A stretch of 14,090 nt of DNA from NCBI GenBank assembly GCA_946479335.1, contig CAMLFP010000114.1:1-14090 (forward strand). The letters run 5' to 3'. The stretch is from an uncultured Archangium sp. (GTDB lineage: Bacteria > Myxococcota > Myxococcia > Myxococcales > Myxococcaceae). A program made the position numbers and the translations under genes. Numbering within the stretch: position 1 is the stretch's first letter; every line of letters starts with the position of its first letter. Shown one piece after another: positions 1 through 9,027 of the stretch. The notes beneath the pieces were generated by a model. It was given only the letters and a program-made list of their open reading frames with translations. It searched no databases and was not told the origin of the DNA.

Positions 1-2
1 AG

Positions 3-1646
3 CTACTCCACCGGCGCGCGCAGCGTGACGCGCGGGCGACCGTTCTTCTCGGTCAGCATCAACCACTGTCGCAGCGGCGGTTGCCCCTCGGCCTCGAACC
101 AGACGTCGTACGTGAAGCCCGCGCGGAAGTGCAGCACGGCCGGGGTGCGCCCGAGCTCCTTCTTCTCCACGCGGATGACGACGCCCGCCGGGTCACTGTC
201 GAGGGCCACCGCCAGCATCTTCCCGTCGCCCTTCACCGGCAGCAGCCGCGCGGTCAGCTTGAGCTCCGCCGTGCCGCTGCGCGAGGCGTTGGTCGCGGGC
301 TGCGTGCTCCCCGCGTCGGGAGCGTCTTCGACGCCGGCGTCGAGCTCGTCGCTGCGCGCGATGGCGCCCTCGGTGACCTCGATCTCCAGCCCTGCATCTT
401 CGGGCTCCACGACGTCGCCGGCGTCAGGCGGCTCCGCGCCCGCGTCTTCCGCAGCGACGACGGCCGCGGCCACGGGAGCAAGCCCCGCGTCATCGACCAC
501 CACCAGCGGCTCCGTGGTGCGTTGCTGCAGCCACAACCCGAGGCCCGCGGTCAGCACGGTCGCCGCGATGAACACCGCCCAGCGCGCCGCGTTGCTCTGC
601 GGCGGAGGAGGCGGCGCCGGTCGCGCCACGAACGTCGGCACCGCCTGCTGCGTCGAGGTCTGGTCGGCGACGATGGCCTGCTCGTCGGAGAGGGAGATCC
701 ACTCTGCCTGGTCATCGGTGGCGGTGGGCGCGAGCGCCTGGGTGATGGACTTCTCGCCGTCCTTCTCCGCGAGCGCGTGCAGCCAGCGCTCGAGGTCGGA
801 GCGGCTCCCCGGGTGCAGCGCCTCGATGGCCTCGAGCATCTCGCGCGCCGACTGAAACCGCCGCGCGCGGTCTCTGGCCATGGCCTTGCGCACCAGCGCG
901 GCGACCTCCTCGCTCACGCCGGTCGGCGCCGGCGCGTCGGTCGTGGAGATCTGCTTGAGGAGATCCAACGGCTCCGGCCCGGGAAAGGGGTGCTTCCCGG
1001 TGAGCAACGAATACAAGACGGTGCCCACCGAGAAGAGGTCGCTGCGCGCATCGAGCGGCTCTCCGCGCACCTGCTCGGGCGACATGAACTGCGGCTTTCC
1101 GCGGATCATCCCCTTCTGCGTGTCGAGCGTGCTGCCGCCGCCGGCCTTCGCGATGCCGAAGTCGGTGACCTTCACCTCACCGTGCATCGAGACCAGCACG
1201 TTGTTCGGGCAGATGTCGCGGTGCACGATGTTCAGCGGCGCGCCGTCCTTCGTGCGCTCGTGCGCGTAGGCGAGGCCGCGGCAGACCTCCGCGGCGATGG
1301 CGAGCGCCACGTTGACCGGCATCGGCAGGCCCGCATCGCGCCCGCGCCGCGCGAGCTTCGCCAACGTCCATCCGTCGACCAGCTCCAGCACGAGGAACGA
1401 CGCGCCCTGCGACTCGCCGACGTCGAGCACCTCCACCAGGTTCGGGTGCCGGAGGCTCATCGCCAGCCGCGCCTCGCCGAGCAGCATCTTCCGGTACGTG
1501 TCGTCGCCGGCGAGCGCGGGCCGCACGCGCTTGAGCACCACGTGACGCTTGAAGCCGCCCGCGCCCTGCTGCTCCGCGAGGAAGATCTCCGCGGTGCCGC
1601 CGTCCGCGATCTTCGAGAGGGCGAGGTAGCGGGCGCCGGTGCTCAT
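3..1646 (-). CDS. Transmembrane Ser/Thr protein kinase with C-terminal PEGA-like region
   Basis: A 547-aa eukaryotic-type (Hanks) kinase that should phosphorylate Ser/Thr of cytoplasmic targets. In the kinase domain (about 8-275) I see the glycine-loop equivalent [13 protein letters not shown]-binding K39, helix-C E58, HRD at 142-144 with D144 and metal ligand N149, DFG 162-164, and SPE for the usual APE near 189-191. The catalytic loop reads HRDICPNN, with Cys where most kinases have Lys; myxobacterial kinases often have Ser there. A Pro-rich juxtamembrane stretch (341-349) leads into one membrane helix (about 355-373). A linker rich in DAG/EDAG follows, then a PEGA-like region (about 478-515). 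The kinase domain therefore faces the cytoplasm. The ATG lies 40 bp after the response regulator gene, so the two may be co-transcribed; no strong ribosome site is visible. Substrate unknown; the FHA protein encoded nearby is a possible partner (inference). Confidence 0.95.
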   Translation of the reverse strand: MSTGARYLALSKIADGGTAEIFLAEQQGAGGFKRHVVLKRVRPALAGDDTYRKMLLGEARLAMSLRHPNLVEVLDVGESQGASFLVLELVDGWTLAKLARRGRDAGLPMPVNVALAIAAEVCRGLAYAHERTKDGAPLNIVHRDICPNNVLVSMHGEVKVTDFGIAKAGGGSTLDTQKGMIRGKPQFMSPEQVRGEPLDARSDLFSVGTVLYSLLTGKHPFPGPEPLDLLKQISTTDAPAPTGVSEEVAALVRKAMARDRARRFQSAREMLEAIEALHPGSRSDLERWLHALAEKDGEKSITQALAPTATDDQAEWISLSDEQAIVADQTSTQQAVPTFVARPAPPPPPQSNAARWAVFIAATVLTAGLGLWLQQRTTEPLVVVDDAGLAPVAAAVVAAEDAGAEPPDAGDVVEPEDAGLEIEVTEGAIARSDELDAGVEDAPDAGSTQPATNASRSGTAELKLTARLLPVKGDGKMLAVALDSDPAGVVIRVEKKELGRTPAVLHFRAGFTYDVWFEAEGQPPLRQWLMLTEKNGRPRVTLRAPVE

Positions 1647-1686
1647 GGCGACGCACTCTACCCAACGCGCTGAACCGGGGGCGCGA

Positions 1687-3054
<1,368 letters not shown>

Positions 3055-3160
3055 ACCGCAACATGTACGGCGCTATCAACCCGCTGAATTCACAACTGTC
3101 AGGCATTGGTTTCAGTCTTGCTGTACTCGGGAAGGTCGTCCAGCATGTCTCCCCGGAGGT

Positions 3161-3182
3161 CCAACCGCGAAGCTGCGGTCGG
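3161..3182. repeat. Inverted repeat (8-bp stem, GC-rich)
   Basis: CCAACCGC and GCGGTCGG flank a 6-nt spacer and pair over 8 bp, with one G-T wobble when read on the minus strand. No T-run follows on either strand. It lies in the gap between the FHA gene and the response regulator gene, next to a much longer hairpin. Confidence 0.6.
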
Positions 3183-3189
3183 GGGGCTG

Positions 3190-3228
3190 CAGGCGTAGCG
3201 CCGTCTCGGGGGAACGGCGCTGCGCCTG
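3190..3228. repeat. Long hairpin (15-bp stem) after the FHA gene
   Basis: Arms at 3190-3204 and 3214-3228 pair over about 15 bp with one G-T wobble (core GGCGTAGCGCCGT against ACGGCGCTGCGCC) around a 9-nt loop. It begins about 20 nt past the FHA stop codon on the minus strand, where a terminator or mRNA-stabilising structure for that operon would sit. There is no U-tract, so classic intrinsic termination is doubtful. The rest of the 192-bp gap holds a locally AT-richer stretch (about 3060-3120) that probably carries the regulator's promoter. Confidence 0.6.
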
Positions 3229-3246
3229 GGCTCTTCGCCTCCGGGG

Positions 3247-3756
3247 TTACTTCCGCACGAGCGCGTAGAGCGTCTCGGTGCGCAGAAAGAGGAACGCGGT
3301 GTTGTCACCGAGGGTGATGACGTTGCCCTCTGCGAGCGCGACCTCGCCGGTGATGACGTTGCCGTTGACCAGCGTGCCGTTGGTGGAGCCGAGGTCCTTG
3401 AGCCAGGCGGCGCGCTTCCAGCCGTCCCACCGCACCTCTGCGTGACGGCCCGACACCGAGGCGTCGAAGAGCTGCACGTCGGCGCCCTCCGCGCGGCCCA
3501 GCACCAGCGCGCCTTCAGGCGCTTCACGCCCGAGGGGAACGACGAGGCCGTCGTCGAGGCCGAGCATCAACGAGAGCGCGTGGCGCGCGAGCTTCGGGCC
3601 GCCGAGGTCGGTCTCGACGGTGCGGTAGAGGTGCGGGCGCACCGCGGGCTTCTCGACCTCTCTCTGGACCAGCGCGAGCGGGCCGACCTCCTGAAGCATG
3701 GCGTCGAGCGGGTACGTGGCCAACCGCTTGAGCGCTTCGATGGAGGTGGTGATCAC
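3247..3756 (-). CDS. FHA-domain protein
   Basis: A 169-aa cytoplasmic protein, probably a phosphothreonine reader. The forkhead-associated domain spans about 70-157 and keeps the binding-site residues: GR 87-88, S102 with GRH 103-105, and STNGT 124-128. The first ~65 residues are helical in character and I do not recognise them. It starts with GTG at 3756, which overlaps the TGA of the 87-aa gene by 4 nt (GTGA), so the two are very likely translationally coupled. It is the last gene of the run 188-aa protein, FtsH-like protease, 87-aa protein, FHA. The intact binding motif suggests that Thr phosphorylation, perhaps by the Ser/Thr kinase encoded further downstream, recruits partners to the protease. 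That link is inference. Confidence 0.93.
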   Translation of the reverse strand: MITTSIEALKRLATYPLDAMLQEVGPLALVQREVEKPAVRPHLYRTVETDLGGPKLARHALSLMLGLDDGLVVPLGREAPEGALVLGRAEGADVQLFDASVSGRHAEVRWDGWKRAAWLKDLGSTNGTLVNGNVITGEVALAEGNVITLGDNTAFLFLRTETLYALVRK

Positions 3757-4016
3757 GTTTTGTTCCCCTGCGCCTCGCGCTGCGGCGCCGCCTCTTCCGT
3801 GGGCTTCGACGCCGCGCCGTGGCCCTCGCGCTCGATGGTGATGGTGCCCAGCTCCTCGGGCTTCACCGCGCCGCCGGCCAGCAGCGCCTCGACGATCTTC
3901 TTGTGCTGCTCCTCGTGCTCCATGGGCAGCGTGTCGCCGTCGCTGTCGAGCTTCACCCAGACGTTCTTCTTCTTCGTGGTGGGGTCGATGTCGAGGCGGA
4001 GAATGAGCGTGGCCAT
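3753..4016 (-). CDS. Small acidic-core protein of the FtsH-like cluster
   Basis: An 87-aa protein with no function I can assign. Residues 1-65 look like a small alpha/beta domain: a strand (ATLILRLDI), a Lys-rich turn (TKKKNVWVKLD), a helix around 35-48, and a last strand (TITIE). The tail from 66 is hydrophilic and probably disordered. There is no signal peptide or membrane segment. AGGAG at 4026-4030, inside the end of the protease gene, is 9 nt before the ATG and supports this start; the gap to the protease stop is 5 nt. Its end overlaps the FHA gene start by 4 nt. From memory it resembles small accessory proteins of FtsH-type ternary systems. That is low-certainty recall. Its coding status is supported by the tight spacing and coupling. 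Confidence 0.85.
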   Translation of the reverse strand: MATLILRLDIDPTTKKKNVWVKLDSDGDTLPMEHEEQHKKIVEALLAGGAVKPEELGTITIEREGHGAASKPTEEAAPQREAQGNKT

Positions 4017-4021
4017 GGTGT

Positions 4022-6109
4022 TCAGCTCCTCGCCGGGAGAATCGACGCGAGGGCCTCCTGGTCCAACACCTTCTTTTCGAGCAGCAGGTCGCGCAGCGTG
4101 GCGATGAGCGCCTTGTGCTCGGTGACCAGCTCGCGGGCGCGCGCGCGCTGGGCCTCCAGCACCGACTTCACGGCGTCTTCCATCGACTTGAGCAGCGCCT
4201 CCGACGCGGGGTCGTCATGCGCGGCCTCGATGCGCCGCACGCCGACCGTCTCGCCGCCCATGCCGAACTGCTCGACCAGCGCGCGGGCGATCTCCGTGGC
4301 GCGCGCGATGTCGGCGCCGCTGCCGATGGAGAGGTCTTCGAAGAAGAGCAGCTCCGCCTCGCGGCCGCCGTAGAGCACGCAGATCTGATCCAACAACTGG
4401 CCGCGGGTGACGACGTACTTGTGCGCCGGGTCGGAGTAGCTGACGAAGCCCAGCGCGCCGGCGAGGTCTCCGCGGATGCTGATGCGGTCGATGGGCGGCG
4501 TGTGCGGGCAGAACATCGCGGTGACCGCGTGCCCGGCCTCGTGCGTGGCGACCACCTTCTCTTCCTTCGGCGTCAGCGCCGGGCGCTCGGCCCATGACGA
4601 GAGCGCCTTCTCGACGTCTTCAATCTCCAGCGGGCCCACGCGCGCGTCACGCAGCCGCGCCCGCGCGAGCGCCCGACACAGCGCCTGCAGATGGTCGCCG
4701 GAGTAGCGCGACGCCTGGCCCTCAACGAGGTCGGCGGTGCGCTTCACCGCGTAGTCGAGCGCGCGCGGCGAGAGCTCGAGGCCCAGCTTCTGGTCATAGA
4801 TGCCGAGAATCGCGCGGCGGTCTTCCGCGTTGGGGAAGGGGATGTGGAGGTGGAACTCGAAGCGCCCCGGCCGCAGCAGCGCGGGGTCGAGCGACTCCAC
4901 GAAGTTGGTGGTGCCGACCACGAAGACCAGCTCGTCCTTGCGGAAGCCGTCCATCTCCGTGAGCAGCTGGTTCACCATCGAATGTTCGACGCCGCTGCCC
5001 TGGTAGCTGCCGCGCGCGGTGGCGAACGAGTCGAGCTCGTCGAACACGATGATGGCGGGCGCCGCCTGCCGCGCGCGCATGAAGACCTGGCGGAGATTTT
5101 CTTCCGACTCGCCGACCCACTTCGACTTGAGCTCCGGCCCGGAGACGACGGTGACCGCCGCGCCCAGCGCCGTGGCCATCGCCTTGGCGAAGAGCGTCTT
5201 GCCGGTGCCGGGCGGGCCCCAGAAGATCATGCCCCGCGGAATCAGCCCTTCGATGCGCTTCATCGCGCCTTCGTCGTTGGCGCGGTCCTTCAGCGCCAAC
5301 ACGTCGAGGATCTCCTTGTTGAGCCGCTCCTTCACCTTCGCGTACCCGCCGATGTCGCGCTGCAGGTCGACGTCGGGGAGCGTGAGCTGCCCCACCAGCG
5401 TCGCCTGCCGCAGCTGTCGGTACGCGGGCGAGGGGTCGGTCGGGTAGTCCTCCCCGGTGAGCGACGAGAGCAACCGCCGCAGCCGCACCGCGTTCACGCC
5501 GGAGACGCTCTTGTAGAGCTGGTACGGCTTGAGCGAGCGCTCCGACGAGAGCTTGCGGCTCTCCTTCTGCGTCACCAGCGCGCCGAGGCGCTCGCGCGGC
5601 ACGCCCAGCAACGTCTCGCGCCGGGGGAAGAGGTTCTCGATGACCTTCGGGAGCGGAAACGACGGGTCCTTGAAGGCGAGGAAGACCAGCTCCGGGTTCT
5701 CGTACAGCAGCGGGATGACCTCGCGCGCGTCGGACGTGAGCCCGCCCAGCGAGGTCGTCAGCAGATCGAGGTGCGGCAACACGAGGATGCGCTGGTCGAC
5801 CGCGCCGCGCACCGCCTCGCGCAGGGAGAAGACGATGGTGCCGACGAGGCCCGTGCCCGGAGGCGCGTCAGGCAGCCCCTGCACCGGCCGGCCATCGAGG
5901 TAGAGGAACTGCTTCCCCTCCGGCTTGAGGCGATCGCGCACGCACTTGTAGAGGTACGGCGTCAGCTCCTTCTCGGCCTCGACCAGCACCGGCAACCCGC
6001 GGCGCAGCGACTCGGTGATGCGCGCGAGCTCCTGCGGGTAGGCGGCTTCGACGGCCGCGAACGCCGAGAGGTCTTTCGGCAGCTCCTCTTCTGCGATGGA
6101 GAGCGCCAC
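4022..6109 (-). CDS. Cytosolic FtsH-like tandem-AAA zinc metalloprotease
   Basis: A 695-aa ATP-dependent protease. The AAA domain (about 250-505) has Walker A GPPGTGKT 298-305, Walker B IIVFDELD with D357/E358, and arginine fingers R413/R416 in LLRPGRFEF. The M41 peptidase domain (about 512-690) has HEAGH 523-527 as two zinc ligands and catalytic Glu, and D600 in SGADIARATE as the likely third ligand. Two things differ from FtsH. There are no N-terminal membrane helices. The pore-loop region reads SKWVGESEENLR, as in Cdc48/p97-type ATPases, not the FVGxGA of FtsH. Residues about 30-185 look like a degenerate AAA domain (a Walker-B-like RILVLPHLDLL, a sensor-like strand LVFLAF) without a P-loop, recalling Ycf46-like ATPases. 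The GTG start lies 3 nt after the 188-aa gene; no strong ribosome site is seen. It is probably a soluble regulated unfoldase-protease; substrate unknown. Confidence 0.95.
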   Translation of the reverse strand: MALSIAEEELPKDLSAFAAVEAAYPQELARITESLRRGLPVLVEAEKELTPYLYKCVRDRLKPEGKQFLYLDGRPVQGLPDAPPGTGLVGTIVFSLREAVRGAVDQRILVLPHLDLLTTSLGGLTSDAREVIPLLYENPELVFLAFKDPSFPLPKVIENLFPRRETLLGVPRERLGALVTQKESRKLSSERSLKPYQLYKSVSGVNAVRLRRLLSSLTGEDYPTDPSPAYRQLRQATLVGQLTLPDVDLQRDIGGYAKVKERLNKEILDVLALKDRANDEGAMKRIEGLIPRGMIFWGPPGTGKTLFAKAMATALGAAVTVVSGPELKSKWVGESEENLRQVFMRARQAAPAIIVFDELDSFATARGSYQGSGVEHSMVNQLLTEMDGFRKDELVFVVGTTNFVESLDPALLRPGRFEFHLHIPFPNAEDRRAILGIYDQKLGLELSPRALDYAVKRTADLVEGQASRYSGDHLQALCRALARARLRDARVGPLEIEDVEKALSSWAERPALTPKEEKVVATHEAGHAVTAMFCPHTPPIDRISIRGDLAGALGFVSYSDPAHKYVVTRGQLLDQICVLYGGREAELLFFEDLSIGSGADIARATEIARALVEQFGMGGETVGVRRIEAAHDDPASEALLKSMEDAVKSVLEAQRARARELVTEHKALIATLRDLLLEKKVLDQEALASILPARS

Positions 6110-6112
6110 GGC

Positions 6113-6679
6113 TTACACGCGGACCTTGATGGTGAGGCTGCCGTTGGGCTCCTCGTGGATTTCCTGCACCTCGCCCAGCTCGCGGGCGCGCTGCTTGAGC
6201 GCCTCGGCCGTGACGCGGTTGACCGCGCCGTCGAGTTCCTCGCGGAGGTCCTTGAGGTGCCCTTCCAGCTTCGCCGTCACCTCGCGCTGCAGGGCGCTCT
6301 CATGGGCGGCCGCGTCGCGCTCCAGCGACTCGCGCGCCGTCTTTCTCAGGTGGGCCTCCTTGGCCTCCACCCCGCCCGCGTCGCGGTCCACCACCGTGGT
6401 GCGATGGGCCTCCAAATCGACCTCTTTGTGCCCTTCGGCGCTCACCGTCACCTGCCCGTCGTCGAGGCCGACCTCCACCGTCACCCCCCCACCTTCGTCG
6501 CGCCTGGCGGTCTGCCCAGCGCGTGTAAAGCCACGTGCCACCAGCTCGCTGGCCAGGAGCTCCCGCATGCGCTCTTTTTCCAAAATCGGTAGTAATTCCA
6601 ACGATGAAGAGACGCCGTCGTCCACCTGGACATGGCGGGAGAGGCTCTCTTTCACACTGATTCGGTAGGCGCGAGACAT
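6113..6679 (-). CDS. Coiled-coil protein heading the FtsH-like operon (X1-like)
   Basis: A 188-aa soluble protein. The N-terminal domain (1-90) opens with MSRAYRISVKESLSRHV and includes short beta segments (VTVEVGL, QVTVSAE). A highly charged, probably coiled-coil helical region runs about 103-172, and a final strand SLTIKVRV ends the protein. I chose the ATG at 6679 because the strong conserved-looking opening begins there; the frame stays open further upstream but runs into the divergent promoter region. The stop is 3 nt from the protease GTG, so it heads the operon of protease, 87-aa and FHA genes. The N-terminus resembles what I remember of the 'FtsH ternary system domain X1' family. A profile search is needed to confirm. 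It is probably an adaptor or partner of the protease (inference). Confidence 0.9.
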   Translation of the reverse strand: MSRAYRISVKESLSRHVQVDDGVSSSLELLPILEKERMRELLASELVARGFTRAGQTARRDEGGGVTVEVGLDDGQVTVSAEGHKEVDLEAHRTTVVDRDAGGVEAKEAHLRKTARESLERDAAAHESALQREVTAKLEGHLKDLREELDGAVNRVTAEALKQRARELGEVQEIHEEPNGSLTIKVRV

Positions 6680-6795
6680 GGCGGTGCCCCAGACGACCAC
6701 ACGGGAAAAAGAACTGCAAAATGCCTTTGCGTGATCCACGCTGACAACAACGAGACCGGTCGATTCGATAACCGGTGCAAGGAGATACACACACA
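6680..6795. promoter_or_regulatory. Divergent intergenic region with two dyads
   Basis: These 116 bp separate the 188-aa gene (minus) from the 395-aa gene (plus) and should hold both promoters. Visible elements: a perfect dyad GCGTG-ATC-CACGC at 6729-6741; a pair of ACCGGT sites at 6755-6760 and 6771-6776 around CGATTCGATA; and a weak GG-N10-GC sigma54-like match on the plus strand (GG 6704-6705, GC 6716-6717). CTGACA at 6741-6746 resembles a -35 but has no good -10. I cannot fix either promoter. Confidence 0.45.
6779..6784 (+). promoter_or_regulatory. Ribosome binding site AAGGAG
   Basis: AAGGAG lies 11 nt before the ATG at 6796. It decides that start over the in-frame GTG at 6775, which lies upstream of the site itself. 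Confidence 0.8.
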
Positions 6796-7983
6796 ATGGC
6801 CCGCATCAGCGACTCTGGTTCCCGCCCCGCTTCGACCACTCAGCCCAAGGTGACGACGCGCATCACCAAGCCGAAGACGACCACCAAGACCACCTCCACC
6901 AAGAAGTCGGAGAGCTCGTGGGATGCCGGCAGCAAGAAGTACTCGGCGCACGCCGAGGGCTCCTACAAGAAGGACACGAAGTACTCGTCGGGCAAGACCA
7001 CCACGCGTGACGCCGACATCTCCAAGTACACCGACAAGTTCGGCAAGGGCGCCGACCTGCTGACCAAGGGCCTCAAGGCGCTGGGCATCGACAAGACGTT
7101 CGAAGGCGGCTTCGACAACGTCAAGAAGGACACGCTCTACAAGGGCGACAACGTCAACGTCACCGCGAAGCACGGCACCACCGGCTCCGGCAGCGTCACC
7201 GTGAACGGCGACGGCGTCACCGCGCAGGGCAAGGTCGGCGCGGAGGCCAGCGTCACCGCCAAGGCGCACGGCGAAGTCACCGGCAAGTACGGCTCGGCGA
7301 ACTACACCGCGACGGCGACGGCGCAGGCCCACGCCACGGCGGAAGGCACCGCGAAGCTCGACTCCAACGGCCTGACCGCCACCGCGAAGATTGGCGCCAG
7401 CGCCAGCGTGCAGGTGTCGGCCACCGGCCACGCCGAGACGCCCTCGGTGACCATCGGCGGCCAGCAGTTCAACGTCGCGGCCGACGGCAAGGTGACCGCG
7501 AAGGCCGAAGTGAAGGCCGAGGCCTCGGGCACGGCGACCATCACCCGCAATCCCCCGACCGCCATCCTCCGTGGCGAGGCCGGTGCGTCGGCGGTGGCGA
7601 AGGCCGAAGCCGAAGGCACCATCTCCGCGGGCCCGTTCTCGGTGCACGCGTCGGGCTACGCCTCGGCGGGCGCTGAAGCGAAGGCCTCGGGCGTCATCGG
7701 CTACGAAGACGGCAAGCTGAAGATCGGCGGCAGCCTCGGTGCGGCGCTCGGCGTCGGCCTCGGCGGCAGCGTCGACGTGGAGATCGACGTCGCGGCCATC
7801 GAGCACGCGGCGGTCGGCGTCGCGAAGGACCTCGCGGACCAGAACCACGACGGCAAGATCGGCCTCGATGACGTGGCGGCCGGCGCGAAGAACATCGTCT
7901 CCGGCGCGGCCCACGCGGCGGAGGCCGTCTCGAGCGGCGTCAGCAACGCGGCCAAGAGCGTCGCGCACTTCTTCGGCTGGTAA
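6796..7983 (+). CDS. Repetitive beta-rich protein with EF-hand-like loop; function unknown
   Basis: A 395-aa protein and the only plus-strand gene here. Residues 1-70 are Thr/Lys/Ser-rich and probably disordered (TKPKTTTKTTSTKKSES). Residues about 115-330 alternate small apolar with polar or charged residues (GTATIT, AKAEVKAEASG, SVTVNGDG) and are rich in Ala, Thr, Val, Gly and Lys, as expected of a beta-solenoid or fibre-like fold. DQNHDGKIGLDD (348-359) fits a 12-residue EF-hand/dockerin Ca loop, followed by an Ala-rich helix and the end HFFGW. It has no cysteine, signal peptide or membrane helix. Composition is unlike its neighbours, although GC content stays high. It lies between two minus-strand clusters and ends at a strong terminator. 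It might be a secreted or structural protein, or an effector without an obvious toxin domain. I do not recognise the family. Confidence 0.9.
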   Translation: MARISDSGSRPASTTQPKVTTRITKPKTTTKTTSTKKSESSWDAGSKKYSAHAEGSYKKDTKYSSGKTTTRDADISKYTDKFGKGADLLTKGLKALGIDKTFEGGFDNVKKDTLYKGDNVNVTAKHGTTGSGSVTVNGDGVTAQGKVGAEASVTAKAHGEVTGKYGSANYTATATAQAHATAEGTAKLDSNGLTATAKIGASASVQVSATGHAETPSVTIGGQQFNVAADGKVTAKAEVKAEASGTATITRNPPTAILRGEAGASAVAKAEAEGTISAGPFSVHASGYASAGAEAKASGVIGYEDGKLKIGGSLGAALGVGLGGSVDVEIDVAAIEHAAVGVAKDLADQNHDGKIGLDDVAAGAKNIVSGAAHAAEAVSSGVSNAAKSVAHFFGW

Positions 7984-8009
7984 GCCGCGAACAGCCTCGA
8001 AGTCACCGG

Positions 8010-8045
8010 CCGCTCCCCGCGCTTCGTGGGGAGCGGTTTCGTTTT
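8010..8045 (+). terminator. Rho-independent terminator
   Basis: CCGCTCCCC (8010-8018) pairs perfectly with GGGGAGCGG (8028-8036) around a 9-nt loop and is followed by TTTCGTTTT. It starts about 26 nt after the stop of the 395-aa gene. On the minus strand the same hairpin sits just past the stop of the 326-aa gene but lacks a T-run, so it is efficient in the plus direction only. Confidence 0.88.
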
Positions 8046-8046
8046 G

Positions 8047-9027
8047 TCAGCCGATGGCGTCGAGCTGCGCGACGAGCGCCGCCGCCTGCGCGAAGCCGCG
8101 CTCTCCCAGCACTTCCCACTCGCGGACCAGCCGCTGCGCCACGGCGTAGCCGTCGTCGATGAAGCGCACGGTGCGGTGCTGCGTGTCCCACTCCCGGAGT
8201 CGCGCCAGGGCACGCCACGTCGCGCCAGCCAGCCTGCGCGCTTCGACGCGCTCCCGCAGCGGCGCCTCGGAGGAGAGCGAGCGCGTGAGCTCGTCAGCGG
8301 TCCGCGGTCGATGAAAGAACTGCGTCGCCATGTCGATGAGGAAGCCGGCCAGCTCACGCTGCGGCTCGGCGGCGTCGAGGAAGGCCTTGAGCACCAGGCC
8401 CTGAGCGCGCCCGATGCGCGCGAGCTGGTCGACCGCGCGTACGTCACGCTTCTGCCGCTCCGCCGAGAGCCACGCGCGCGCCAACAGCGAACGCATGCTC
8501 AGCAGCCACGGCGAGAGCGTCTCGAGCGCGAAGGCCGGCGCCGCGTCGAGGGCCACCTCCTGGGAGAGCAGCGCGGCGTGCGCCAACACCGTCAACGGCC
8601 AGCGGCGGAACTCGGCCTGCCTCGCGAGCGCCGCCTCGAAGCCGGTGCCGCGCAGTCGATGCAGCAGCGTCGCGACGAGGAAGTCCTCCGCGGGTGACGG
8701 CGGGGCGGGCAACGCCAGCGGCCGCACCTCGAGCTCCGCCAACGGCGTGGCCAACATCCACTGCAGCAGCCGAATGGTGTTGGGGCCGAAGTGCAACGGC
8801 GGGGTTGGCCACGGCGTGCGCGCCCAGCCTCCGTACCGGAGCAGCCCGAGCGCGGTGCCGCGCGACAGCGTGTCGGTCAGCAGCTCGCGCGCTGCGGGGC
8901 CCAGCAGCGCCGGTGCCTGGGTAGGCATCACCAGCAGGCGCGTCGCGTCGACGGGAGGGATGACGCCGACCACCACGCGCGCGAGCGTGAGCAGGTTGCC
9001 TTCGGCGCGGGTCACGGTGGCGGTCAT
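8047..9027 (-). CDS. Unrecognised helical protein coupled to the radical SAM gene
   Basis: A 326-aa soluble protein, Leu/Ala/Arg-rich and predicted mostly helical. The first ~50 residues look alpha/beta (LLTLARVVVGVIPP, TRLLVMP). I see no catalytic motif, cysteine cluster, signal peptide or membrane helix. The ATG at 9027 overlaps the TGA of the radical SAM gene (ATGA). That fixes the start over an upstream in-frame codon and implies translational coupling. It is the last gene of the calpain-radical SAM run and meets the plus-strand 395-aa gene head-on. Its position beside the FtsH-like cluster, and a faint recall of large accessory proteins in FtsH ternary systems, suggest a partner or scaffold role. 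Function is not assignable from sequence alone. Confidence 0.9.
   Translation of the reverse strand: MTATVTRAEGNLLTLARVVVGVIPPVDATRLLVMPTQAPALLGPAARELLTDTLSRGTALGLLRYGGWARTPWPTPPLHFGPNTIRLLQWMLATPLAELEVRPLALPAPPSPAEDFLVATLLHRLRGTGFEAALARQAEFRRWPLTVLAHAALLSQEVALDAAPAFALETLSPWLLSMRSLLARAWLSAERQKRDVRAVDQLARIGRAQGLVLKAFLDAAEPQRELAGFLIDMATQFFHRPRTADELTRSLSSEAPLRERVEARRLAGATWRALARLREWDTQHRTVRFIDDGYAVAQRLVREWEVLGERGFAQAAALVAQLDAIG

Noticed and set aside
3903..3917. HEEQH (residues 34-38) in the 87-aa protein fits the HExxH zinc-protease pattern
   Set aside because: The protein is too small for a zincin domain, the motif lies in a charged surface-like helix, and no third ligand context is seen. Most likely chance.
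6680..6796. Upstream extension of the 188-aa gene
   Set aside because: The extension would consume the whole divergent promoter region, and the conserved-looking start MSRAYRIS begins at 6679.
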